This document shows, piece by piece, positions 50,165 to 58,145 of a DNA stretch of 60,095 nucleotides. Location of the stretch: contig JADGEI010000022.1 of NCBI GenBank assembly GCA_016744455.1, positions 1-60,095 on the forward strand, written 5' to 3'. A model generated the notes under the pieces. The model had not been told where the DNA came from. It made no database searches and saw only the letters and a list, made by a program, of their open reading frames with translations. Source of the DNA: Alcanivoracaceae bacterium. GTDB lineage: Bacteria; Pseudomonadota; Gammaproteobacteria; Xanthomonadales; Marinicellaceae. Both the position numbers and the translations under genes were made by a program. Within the stretch, counting starts at the first letter, position 1; the number at the start of each line of letters is the position of its first letter.

Positions 50165-51319
50165 TTAGACGTGGTTAATGTGGTCAAAATTGTTATTTGC
50201 AAGCTTTAATACCTTAGGATCCATCACTTTTCTCCACAAAAACGGAACATAGGCCAATACAAACATTCCCATATAACCTGTAGGTAATTGTGGTGCTTCA
50301 GGAAAATGTCGAAGACTTTGATAGTGTCTAGCTGGATAGGCATGATGATCGGAGTGTCTTTGTAAATGGAATAACACAAGATTAGAAATAGTATGGTTTG
50401 AATTCCATGAATGTATTGGTTGGCATCTTTGGTATTTACCTGATTTGTCTTTTGCACGTAATAAACCATAATGTTCGATATAATTTGCACTGGTCAATTG
50501 CCACCAAACTATTGGAATATGCAACAATAAAATAGGCAAAGCTTTCCAACCGAGAACAGAGGCAAATAGAGTGAAAATAACTAGTGTTAAGGCGTAGGAA
50601 TGTAGAATTTGATTTTCTGTTGACCATATTGGTAGTTTTTTTCTAGCTAATCGTGATTTTTCAATGTTCCAGGCTCTAATTATGCCACCTGGAATTTCAC
50701 GTAATGCAAATTGATAAATGTTTTCTCCAAATTTTGCACTGGCACTATCTTCAGGTGTCGCCACCTCTTTATGATGCCCTGCATTGTGTTCGATGTTAAA
50801 GTGACCATATGCTGAACTGGCAAGAGCAAACTTGGCTAAATTCCGATCAAATCTATTTTTTTTATGGCCTAGCTCATGCCCTAAATTTACAGTTAGTCCG
50901 CCAAAAACGCCGATAGTATAAATTAATACAGCTGATACCGACATAGGTAAATCGTGATTAATTAGGTAAGTAACAACATAAAACAGGCTAAAAAGATAGA
51001 TAGGCAACATAAGATATGTAACCCACTTGTAATATTTTTGTTTCTCTAATTTAGGTACAATTTCTTCAGGTGGATTGGAAGGGTCTTCTGCAAAAATCCA
51101 GTCTAAAAATGGTATAACAACATAGATGAAAATCAATGGAGTGAATAGTGTCCACGCTTCATTGCTTAACTGATATAAACCAATTCCAGAAATTGAGACA
51201 AGAGGCAACAAAGTTGACAAAAGCCATAAGTACTTTTTCTTGTCTTTGTAATGATTACTATTATACCGCCGGGTTAATATTGAATTGATGTGTTTTTTTA
51301 CATGTGTGCGATTAGCCAT
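50165..51319 (-). CDS. AlkB-type alkane 1-monooxygenase
   Basis: This integral-membrane di-iron enzyme inserts oxygen at terminal C-H bonds of alkanes or alkyl chains. The start is the ATG giving MANRTHVKKHI; an upstream TTG is rejected. The product is 384 residues with about six helices. All AlkB histidine motifs are present: HELGHKK (148-154), EHNAGHHKEVATPEDSA (177-193), NYIEHYGLLR (279-288) and LQRHSDHHA (319-327). Its first 22 nt overlap the ECF sigma gene, so the two are likely coupled. No rubredoxin or rubredoxin reductase is nearby. Confidence 0.93.
   Translation of the reverse strand: MANRTHVKKHINSILTRRYNSNHYKDKKKYLWLLSTLLPLVSISGIGLYQLSNEAWTLFTPLIFIYVVIPFLDWIFAEDPSNPPEEIVPKLEKQKYYKWVTYLMLPIYLFSLFYVVTYLINHDLPMSVSAVLIYTIGVFGGLTVNLGHELGHKKNRFDRNLAKFALASSAYGHFNIEHNAGHHKEVATPEDSASAKFGENIYQFALREIPGGIIRAWNIEKSRLARKKLPIWSTENQILHSYALTLVIFTLFASVLGWKALPILLLHIPIVWWQLTSANYIEHYGLLRAKDKSGKYQRCQPIHSWNSNHTISNLVLFHLQRHSDHHAYPARHYQSLRHFPEAPQLPTGYMGMFVLAYVPFLWRKVMDPKVLKLANNNFDHINHV
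51259..51279 (+). repeat. 21-bp direct repeat, copy 1 (inside alkB)
   Basis: This 21-base sequence (core ACCGCCGGGT flanked by AT-rich ends) is identical to 54779-54799 in the same orientation. Here it encodes part of the variable AlkB N-terminus (LTRRYN on the minus strand). The two copies lie 3520 bp apart. Confidence 0.85.
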
Positions 51320-51867
51320 GCTCTTGATGCCCTCCAAAGCCGATTTACTGTACGTGGAGAAACCCCTAGTGCTAGTGCAGTTTCACCCACAGTAAGTCCA
51401 GAAAAATACCTTAATTTAACTACACAAGCCATTTGTTTATCTTTTTTTTCTAGTTGAGTCAAAGCTACATCTAAGTCTAAAATATTGGCTTCAAATGCGT
51501 GATCATCATGATGTATAAGTTCAATGTTTTGTGTGTGTTTACTATTAGCTCCGCGTTTAATTGTGAGTTTGCTACGTGCTGAATCAATCAAAATTCTACG
51601 CATTGATTCTGCAGCAGCGGCAAAAAAATGTTTACGTGACTGCCAATGTAGGTTTGGATCATTGACTAGCCTTAAATAGGCTTCATGTACTAAAGCTGTA
51701 GGTGTTAATGTATGGTTGTTTCGTTCAGGGATTAGTTTAGAGTAGGCGATTGATTTAAGTTCAATGTATACCAAAGAAAGCAGTTGATTATTTTTATCTT
51801 CAACTGAGATGTCTTCACGAATGAGGAGTTTTGTAATCTCGTTTGCGGCGTGTGAATTATTTGACAT
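51298..51867 (-). CDS. ECF sigma factor (TIGR02999-like), kinase-associated type
   Basis: This is an alternative sigma factor of 189 residues. Region 2 carries TPTALVHEAYLRLV (55-68) followed by HWQSRKHFFAAAAESMRRIL; region 4 carries the helix-turn-helix LTVGETALALGVSPRTVNRLWRASR. Ordinary ECF factors have an acidic DAED-type motif where this one has TPTA, with Thr55 and Thr57. The family is commonly encoded beside Ser/Thr kinases. The kinase gene here is divergent across only 29 bp, and no anti-sigma gene is visible. A minus-strand TAAAAT ends 6 nt before the ATG, which would give a leaderless transcript. alkB overlaps its 3' end. Confidence 0.9.
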   Translation of the reverse strand: MSNNSHAANEITKLLIREDISVEDKNNQLLSLVYIELKSIAYSKLIPERNNHTLTPTALVHEAYLRLVNDPNLHWQSRKHFFAAAAESMRRILIDSARSKLTIKRGANSKHTQNIELIHHDDHAFEANILDLDVALTQLEKKDKQMACVVKLRYFSGLTVGETALALGVSPRTVNRLWRASRAWLIAHM

Positions 51868-51896
51868 TTCTTTATTTTAGCTTATTTTTTTAGATA

Positions 51897-54797
51897 ATGG
51901 TGAATTTATGCGATAATGATTCGATGGGTAAGGAAAATAATAACTGGCAAAATTTGTGGAAAATATTCGAAGAAATTATTTTACAACCGCATGCTGAGCA
52001 CAACACTATGCTTGCTTCAATAGAAAATAGTCAGTTACGTCAAGAAGTGGAAAAATTACTTCAAGCCCATTATTCAGGCTCATTTGTACTAGACAGTAAA
52101 CCACCATGGCAAGAAAATATAGATCAAACTTTTCAACCACCAAATGTAATCAATGGTTATAAAATCAAACAAAAATTAGGTAGTGGTGGAATTGGCGATG
52201 TGTATTTAGGTGAAAAAAATGATGATGGTTTTGAACGTCAAGTCGCAATAAAGTTTGCAACGACAGGACGGTTTGCTAAACATGTTTTAGCTAGTTTTAA
52301 TACAGAGCTGGAAGTACTGTTGTCGTTAAACCACCCAAACATTGAGCGACTCTATGATGGTGGAATTACTGACCAAAATATACCTTACTTAATTGTAGAA
52401 TACATTAATGGTTGCACTATTGAAAAATATTGTGATGAAAATCGAATAAGTTTAAGTGAACGATTGAAACTTTTTCAGAAGATTTGCTTTGCTGTTGATG
52501 CTGTACATAGATCTTTAGTTATTCATAGAGATATTAAAGCAGGGAATATTATGATTGGTAAAGATGGAGAACCAAAGTTATTGGATTTTGGTATAGCTAA
52601 ATTGGTTGATGAGGAGCAAAATAAGGAAAACAAAAAAACCACATTGTCAAGTTTGATGATGACATTAGCTTATGCCAGCCCAGAGCAGATCAATTCTACA
52701 ACAATTACAACAACTAGTGATATTTACTCATTAGGGGTCTTATTGTACTATTTACTCACTGGGAATTTACCTTATGATGTTCATAGAAAAAACCTAACAA
52801 CAACGATTAAGACTATTAATGAGTATACTCCTAAACTTGCTAGTAAAAACATAAGAACTGATTCAGTTATAAATAAAAGTGAAAAAGGCCTAGTGAAGAA
52901 GTTAGCTGGAGAGTTAGAGCAAATTATTGCGAAAGCGTTAGCAAAAGACCCGTTACGCAGATACATGTCAGCCACAGCATTTGCAAAAGATATACAAAAT
53001 ACATTTGAAAAAAAGCCTATTTCAGCAAAACAAGACAGTTTCTATTATAGGTTAAGTAAGTTTTTACAAAGGCATGTATTGGGTTTTACCATGAGCTCAA
53101 TAGCAATAATTTCTCTTATCTTATTATCAGGAAATCTATATATACAATCAGATAAATTAAAGAAATCACTTAAAGAAAAAAACCAAGAGCAACAAAAAGT
53201 TGTGCAAGTCACTGAATTTTTAAAGGATATGTTTGAAGTATCTGACCCTTTATTAACGGATAAAAAAATCATCAAAGTTAAGGATTTGTTGGATTATTCT
53301 AGTCAAAAACTAGGTCAGCAATTTAATAATGAAAAACAAACAAAAGCGACACTCTATGAAACACTTGGCAATGTCTATTTGAATATGAGTTATTTGCCTG
53401 AAGCAGAAAAAATGTTCAATCAGGCTGATGAGTTATTTATCGATGGATCGATTGACAAAGCAAAGATGTATTTGTCAAGAACCAAGTTGTATCAACAACA
53501 TGGAAAATTTGAATTAGCGAAAAATGAAATTGAAGAAATGTTAATTAAATACCGTTTCAATGAATTACCAATACAAACACAAACTCAAGTTGAAGTACTT
53601 CGCGGACAAATCAATTCAAAAATGGGGCACTATCAACTGGCAGAAAAAGATTTAGTTTCTGCCATGAAAAAAAGAATAGAACTTTATGGAAAAGAACATA
53701 AATCTGTTGTCGATATTTATCAACTTCTGGGCAACATAAATTGGCGTTTAGGGGATTTTCAATTAGTAAAAAATTATTATCAATTGGGTTATGATATTAA
53801 TTATAAAAATTTAGGAAGAAATAATCATAGAACGTTAAAAAGCCTAACGTCACTTGGTGTACTCGCCTATTCTCAAGGAGATTATTCATTGGCGTTGAAA
53901 AAATTCAAATATGTGGCAAATGAACGGTTGTCAAAACTGGGAAATAAGCATGTCTTGACCGCAGATTCCTATAATCGTCTTGGAGCGATATACGTCGAAC
54001 TTGTTGAATATGATAATGCTGTAGAAGCATTAACCCTTGCCAAAGAAATATACGAAAGCCTTAATTTAGAGGACAGTAGCAAATACTCGCGGACTTTAAA
54101 TAATTTGGCTTTAGTGTTACGCCAAAAGAAAAAATACCTACAGGCACAAAAATTATTCTTAAATGTAAAATCCATAAATTTAAAAACTCTTGGGGAGAAA
54201 CATCCAGATACTGCAAGCACTGACAATAACCTAGGAATGGTGGCAGCAGATTTAGGTAATATTCAACAAGCAATGGAATTGTTTAAAAATTCCTATGAAG
54301 TTCAATTCAAGAATAATGGTTTAAAAAATGCTAATATTGCTTTTTCAATGACAAATATAGGTAGGATGCATCTCTATTTAGATAATGTCTCTGAGGCTAA
54401 AAATTGGATTGATAAAGCATTGAAGATACGTTTAGAAAAGCTTGGTAAAGACAATATTTATTATATTGAAACATTATCTGCCAGTGCAGAAATAGCGATG
54501 AAGCAAAAACATTTTGAAGAAGCCAATACACTTTTGCAAGAGGTGCTTATCATGAGAAAACAGAAGTTTCCTGTTGATGATTGGCGTATAGCAGAGGCAT
54601 TAAACATGCTTGCTGCTTTGAATTACACGCAAGATAAGGTTAACTACACAAAACAGTTTTATTGTAGTTTAACACTCCTTAAACAAAAACTTGGTGAAGA
54701 ACATTATCGAGTACAAGCCTCAGAACAAAGACAGAAAGAGTTTAATCTTAGTTTTCAAGTTCAAGACATTAGGTGTAATATTATACCGCCGGGTTAA
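51897..54797 (+). CDS. Membrane Ser/Thr protein kinase with periplasmic TPR repeats
   Basis: This 966-residue PknB-type kinase has a short N-terminal region (1-85), then the kinase domain: LGSGGIGDVYLG (94-105), Lys119 in VAIKF, HRDIKAGN (210-217) with catalytic Asp212, DFG (230-232) and SPEQ (261-264). All catalytic residues are intact. One membrane helix lies near 393-413, followed by a short coiled coil and about 500 residues of tetratricopeptide repeats predicted outside the membrane. It is divergent from the ECF sigma gene, its probable substrate. The start is uncertain: another ATG lies nine codons on, and neither has a ribosome site. The last codons lie in the 21-bp repeat. Confidence 0.93.
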   Translation: MVNLCDNDSMGKENNNWQNLWKIFEEIILQPHAEHNTMLASIENSQLRQEVEKLLQAHYSGSFVLDSKPPWQENIDQTFQPPNVINGYKIKQKLGSGGIGDVYLGEKNDDGFERQVAIKFATTGRFAKHVLASFNTELEVLLSLNHPNIERLYDGGITDQNIPYLIVEYINGCTIEKYCDENRISLSERLKLFQKICFAVDAVHRSLVIHRDIKAGNIMIGKDGEPKLLDFGIAKLVDEEQNKENKKTTLSSLMMTLAYASPEQINSTTITTTSDIYSLGVLLYYLLTGNLPYDVHRKNLTTTIKTINEYTPKLASKNIRTDSVINKSEKGLVKKLAGELEQIIAKALAKDPLRRYMSATAFAKDIQNTFEKKPISAKQDSFYYRLSKFLQRHVLGFTMSSIAIISLILLSGNLYIQSDKLKKSLKEKNQEQQKVVQVTEFLKDMFEVSDPLLTDKKIIKVKDLLDYSSQKLGQQFNNEKQTKATLYETLGNVYLNMSYLPEAEKMFNQADELFIDGSIDKAKMYLSRTKLYQQHGKFELAKNEIEEMLIKYRFNELPIQTQTQVEVLRGQINSKMGHYQLAEKDLVSAMKKRIELYGKEHKSVVDIYQLLGNINWRLGDFQLVKNYYQLGYDINYKNLGRNNHRTLKSLTSLGVLAYSQGDYSLALKKFKYVANERLSKLGNKHVLTADSYNRLGAIYVELVEYDNAVEALTLAKEIYESLNLEDSSKYSRTLNNLALVLRQKKKYLQAQKLFLNVKSINLKTLGEKHPDTASTDNNLGMVAADLGNIQQAMELFKNSYEVQFKNNGLKNANIAFSMTNIGRMHLYLDNVSEAKNWIDKALKIRLEKLGKDNIYYIETLSASAEIAMKQKHFEEANTLLQEVLIMRKQKFPVDDWRIAEALNMLAALNYTQDKVNYTKQFYCSLTLLKQKLGEEHYRVQASEQRQKEFNLSFQVQDIRCNIIPPG

Positions 54798-54799
54798 TA
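54779..54799 (+). repeat. 21-bp direct repeat, copy 2 (end of the kinase gene)
   Basis: This is identical to 51259-51279. It covers the last codons (IIPPG) and the stop codon of the kinase gene. The following base differs between copies (C here, T at copy 1), as does the preceding one (A against C). Confidence 0.85.
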
Positions 54800-54816
54800 C
54801 TTAAGGTTGAACTACT

Positions 54817-56835
54817 CTATAAATCACATGTTGTTCCAGCAGGCCTGGTTAAGCGCTGATAAGAATAGCTGCCATTCCCAAATCCTGCAATTATTGAATT
54901 ATAGTTAATGGTTATATTGTTACAGCCGGGTTGGTATACCATGGATATGGTGCCCCATGGTTGAAGGTCAATTTCATTGGAATTAAACTGACTTCCAAAG
55001 CCTGTGGTTTGAGCAGGATATTTCATATCAGCAGTAATGGTATTGCCATTAATCTGACCATTAGATCCCAGGTACCAAAATTGTTTCCCATCTGGTGTAT
55101 AGGTGTAAAATACGATAACAACCTGACCACTATTAAGCACTTGTACAAACACACCTTCTCCAGATCGATTAGGGTCAGAGAAGATACCAGATCTTCCTAT
55201 CATTGGGTTAGTTTGGCTTTGATTGCACTCTAATAATCGAGATATTCGGTTGTTTTTTACCAAGAGGTTTTCCAATTCTTCTGTAAACCCAAACCCCGCT
55301 TCAAAAACCAACCTACCTGGATTGCTTGTGGAATCACAATCAGGGAAAATAAGTGACATGCCTCCCACATCAGTTCTGACGATAGCATCAGCATCAAAGT
55401 CAGGGCCAAATACTCCACCCGAAGTCCTTTGGACATTGTCAATCACCACAGAGTTGCCAACTACATCTCCAGCGCCAACAAACCACATTAAATCAGATTT
55501 ATTAGGGTGGTAGGTGAACATGGTGACAAGAGCCTTTCCATTGCCGAGCATTTCAAGAATAATGCCTTCTCCATCCCTATCCACATCGAAGTATAGTCCA
55601 CTTTGTGCATTACTTAAATCCATCCCACCTTGAACTTCTATCGGACCGCGATCGCATGTAAAAACTCCATCACCATCAAAATCTTGTGGTCGCCCTAAAC
55701 CATTCATGTCTTTGAATGAACAGGGCAAAGCATTGTTGCTAAACTCATTTGAACCAGATTCAATTAAAGGGCTGTTTGAATTTGGAATAGGTATATTATT
55801 ATTGTCCATGGTTATATCTGGATCAGTATTTTCAATATCTGTTACATGATCTAGAAAGCAACCATCACTAGAATCTAAATTATAGCCTAACGAAGTAAAG
55901 GCACCTGTTCCAAAGTCATTACATGTTGTTTTGTTGGAAGTTTTTGATGGTGTTATTGAGATATAGTAGTTTCCTTGTTGACTACAGCTACCCGTACAAC
56001 TAGAAAAGTCTACAGGGTTGATTTCAACATAGCAATTTGAGTGAAGCATATCACCTCCATTAACATCAAATGAATTTGTGCTACATCTGTTTCCTCTATC
56101 TCGAATTGTACATTGGTCAATAGTTAATCTCGCTCCGAAAGGAGCATCAACGCTACAAGCAAAGGTACCAGCTGAATTTCCATCTAAAGCAATTCTATAA
56201 AATTGGCATTGCCCCTGACAAATAGCAGCACCACCAGAGGTGCCTGCACTGTTATTTATAAATGAACTGTCCGATACGTTACATTCGCCTTGAGCCCCAC
56301 ACTTTATTGCTCCACCAGATTTTACAGATGATGAACTGTTAAATGTTGTAAATGAGACATCACACACACCATCACAACTTAAAACACCGCCATTTTGGTC
56401 ACTAACAGAATTTAAGAACTCGGCTTGAGATGTTGTGAAAACACCATTGCCTTCTACCACAATACTTCCACCATCATCCGTATTGTGGAACATCTGAATA
56501 TTCATGTCTAAGCCGTCTAATATGAGTTTTCCTCCAGAGCCAACTGTAAAAAGTGGGCCTAAATAGGAAGTGTTTGGTAGGATATCTGTATCATCATCTA
56601 CAGCAATGGTTAATTGCCCAACCATGGTGGGTAATTTTTGTGTTATGGTTAAGGTAGGTTCGCCATTTATTACAGTATCGATTGAAATTAAAATATCATA
56701 CATTTCATTAGGGTTGCCATTAGACATATTTATAGCATTAATGAGTTCAGCTTCGTTGGTAACCGTTACTTCAATATCTGCGTAAGCACAAGTGAAGGTT
56801 ACCAAGCATACAATAAGTAATAAAATTTTATTCAT
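54817..56835 (-). CDS. Secreted beta-helix (choice-of-anchor Q type) protein with duplicated C-terminal domain
   Basis: The function is not recognised. The ATG giving MNKILLLIVCLVTF has AGGA 8 nt upstream and opens a signal peptide ending near CAYAD; the product is 672 residues. Residues about 60-380 are Ser/Gly/Asn- and Cys-rich with repeating beta-helix-like turns of the polymorphic-membrane-protein kind. They end with CDRGPIEVQ, the usual close of choice-of-anchor Q domains. Two related copies of a roughly 110-residue domain follow, each with D..R.GEG, then F.TY.P......W..G and GNTI/GNSV. No CTERM tail is present. Confidence 0.8.
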   Translation of the reverse strand: MNKILLLIVCLVTFTCAYADIEVTVTNEAELINAINMSNGNPNEMYDILISIDTVINGEPTLTITQKLPTMVGQLTIAVDDDTDILPNTSYLGPLFTVGSGGKLILDGLDMNIQMFHNTDDGGSIVVEGNGVFTTSQAEFLNSVSDQNGGVLSCDGVCDVSFTTFNSSSSVKSGGAIKCGAQGECNVSDSSFINNSAGTSGGAAICQGQCQFYRIALDGNSAGTFACSVDAPFGARLTIDQCTIRDRGNRCSTNSFDVNGGDMLHSNCYVEINPVDFSSCTGSCSQQGNYYISITPSKTSNKTTCNDFGTGAFTSLGYNLDSSDGCFLDHVTDIENTDPDITMDNNNIPIPNSNSPLIESGSNEFSNNALPCSFKDMNGLGRPQDFDGDGVFTCDRGPIEVQGGMDLSNAQSGLYFDVDRDGEGIILEMLGNGKALVTMFTYHPNKSDLMWFVGAGDVVGNSVVIDNVQRTSGGVFGPDFDADAIVRTDVGGMSLIFPDCDSTSNPGRLVFEAGFGFTEELENLLVKNNRISRLLECNQSQTNPMIGRSGIFSDPNRSGEGVFVQVLNSGQVVIVFYTYTPDGKQFWYLGSNGQINGNTITADMKYPAQTTGFGSQFNSNEIDLQPWGTISMVYQPGCNNITINYNSIIAGFGNGSYSYQRLTRPAGTTCDL

Positions 56836-56920
56836 GATAATTTTCCTTTCAATAATAACTATACATGCGAAAAAAATAATAAAAGTACGCCATTTATTTG
56901 AAAACATCTCTATTTTACTA

Positions 56921-56929
56921 TGCTAAAAT
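56921..56929 (+). promoter_or_regulatory. Extended -10 promoter for the GST gene
   Basis: TGCTAAAAT is an extended -10 element (TGN then TAAAAT) that lies 28 nt before the ATG. A TTGAAA 20 nt further upstream is too distant to be a good -35, which is typical of extended -10 promoters. Confidence 0.5.
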
Positions 56930-56957
56930 AGTGTCATTAATTAAGCCTTATACAAAT

Positions 56958-57632
56958 ATGATTACAGTTCACCACCTAAATAACTCCCGTTCACAACGAA
57001 TATTATGGATGCTCGAAGAATTAGAAATCGAATACAATGTTAAGCATTATCAACGTGATAAGGAAACACAATTAGCTCCTAAAGAATTATATGCTATACA
57101 TCCCTTGGGCAAGTCGCCTGTTATCACCGACGATGCTCATAAAAAAACTATAACTATTGCTGAATCTGGCGCCATTGTAGAATATTTAGCGCATGCATAC
57201 GGTCAGAATATGATTCCACGAAAAAATAGTGAAGCCTATCGACAGTATATTTACTGGCTGCATTTCTCTGAAGGTTCTCTGATGCCGCAATTAGTGTTAA
57301 AATTGATTTTTGACAAAATTAAAACTTCACCAATGCCATTCTTTATCAAACCAATAGCTAAAGGAATAGCCAATAAGGTTTTAAGTGGTTATGTCTCACC
57401 CACTATTAAAAATAACATGCAATTTATTGATGATCATTTGGCGGAGAATCAATGGTTTGCTGGGGATAAGATGACAGGAGCTGATATTCAGATGATCTTT
57501 CCACTGGAAGCCAGTATGACTAGAGCAAGAGGAGATGATTATCGACATATAAAAAAATATGTCGACAAAATTCACGCCTTAGAAACTTATCAAAGAGCCT
57601 TGGAGACCGGCGGCCCCTATGATTATGCTTAA
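56958..57632 (+). CDS. Glutathione S-transferase family protein
   Basis: GSTs conjugate glutathione to electrophiles, and bacterial members vary widely. The ATG giving MITVHHLNNSRSQRI is chosen because it begins the thioredoxin-like domain; the upstream open frame is AT-rich leader. The product is 224 residues. The N-terminal domain has the candidate catalytic Ser in NSRSQR, the cis-Pro motif HPLGKSPVI (about 53-61) and AESGAIVEYL. An all-helical C-terminal domain with DKMTGADIQM follows. Its substrate is unknown. Confidence 0.88.
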   Translation: MITVHHLNNSRSQRILWMLEELEIEYNVKHYQRDKETQLAPKELYAIHPLGKSPVITDDAHKKTITIAESGAIVEYLAHAYGQNMIPRKNSEAYRQYIYWLHFSEGSLMPQLVLKLIFDKIKTSPMPFFIKPIAKGIANKVLSGYVSPTIKNNMQFIDDHLAENQWFAGDKMTGADIQMIFPLEASMTRARGDDYRHIKKYVDKIHALETYQRALETGGPYDYA

Positions 57633-57670
57633 ACTGACAAAAGTAAAACGTTCTATGAAATTTCTCTAAG

Positions 57671-58087
57671 TTAAACTATCTCAAAATCATGGGTGACATT
57701 GACGGTTTTATCAATCATTGCAGAGACTGAACAATATTTTTCAGCTGATAATTTCACAGCACGTGACACAGATTTATCATCTAAATTCTTACCTGAAACA
57801 CTAAAATGCAGATGAATATCAGTAAAAATACGAGGAAACTCATCACGTCTTTCTGCTGTAGCTTTGACCTCTAATTTTGTAATCTCTTTTTTTGATTTAC
57901 CCAAAATTAATTTGACATCAATACCAGCACATCCCAACAGTCCAAATAGAACCATCTCCATGGGTGATGGTGCGCATTTGTCTCCATTTGCCACGGTTGG
58001 TGAATCCATTATCACTGATTTATGTTCTGGTGTTTTTCCTACAAAAGTATAATCTTCTAACCAATGAACTGTTACTGATTGAGTCAT
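57671..58087 (-). CDS. OsmC-like protein
   Basis: OsmC-type proteins reduce organic hydroperoxides with a Cys pair. The ATG giving MTQSVTVHWLEDY is chosen because GGAG lies 6 nt upstream; a TTG four codons earlier overlaps that site. The 138-residue protein has PSPMEMVLFGLLGCAGIDV with the first Cys (about 56) and AEKYCSVSAM with the second (about 118). Its length and NGDKCAPSPMEM segment resemble the YhfA subgroup, whose substrate is not established. It is convergent with the GST gene. Confidence 0.88.
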   Translation of the reverse strand: MTQSVTVHWLEDYTFVGKTPEHKSVIMDSPTVANGDKCAPSPMEMVLFGLLGCAGIDVKLILGKSKKEITKLEVKATAERRDEFPRIFTDIHLHFSVSGKNLDDKSVSRAVKLSAEKYCSVSAMIDKTVNVTHDFEIV

Positions 58088-58145
58088 TATTTTCTCCAAA
58101 TTTGTGTATGATATGTCATAATAGTGCCTCCTTTATTTATCTCAA

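Noticed and set aside
54931-55513. Two plus-strand open frames opposite the beta-helix gene
   Set aside because: They are antisense to the conserved duplicated domain and encode nothing recognisable.
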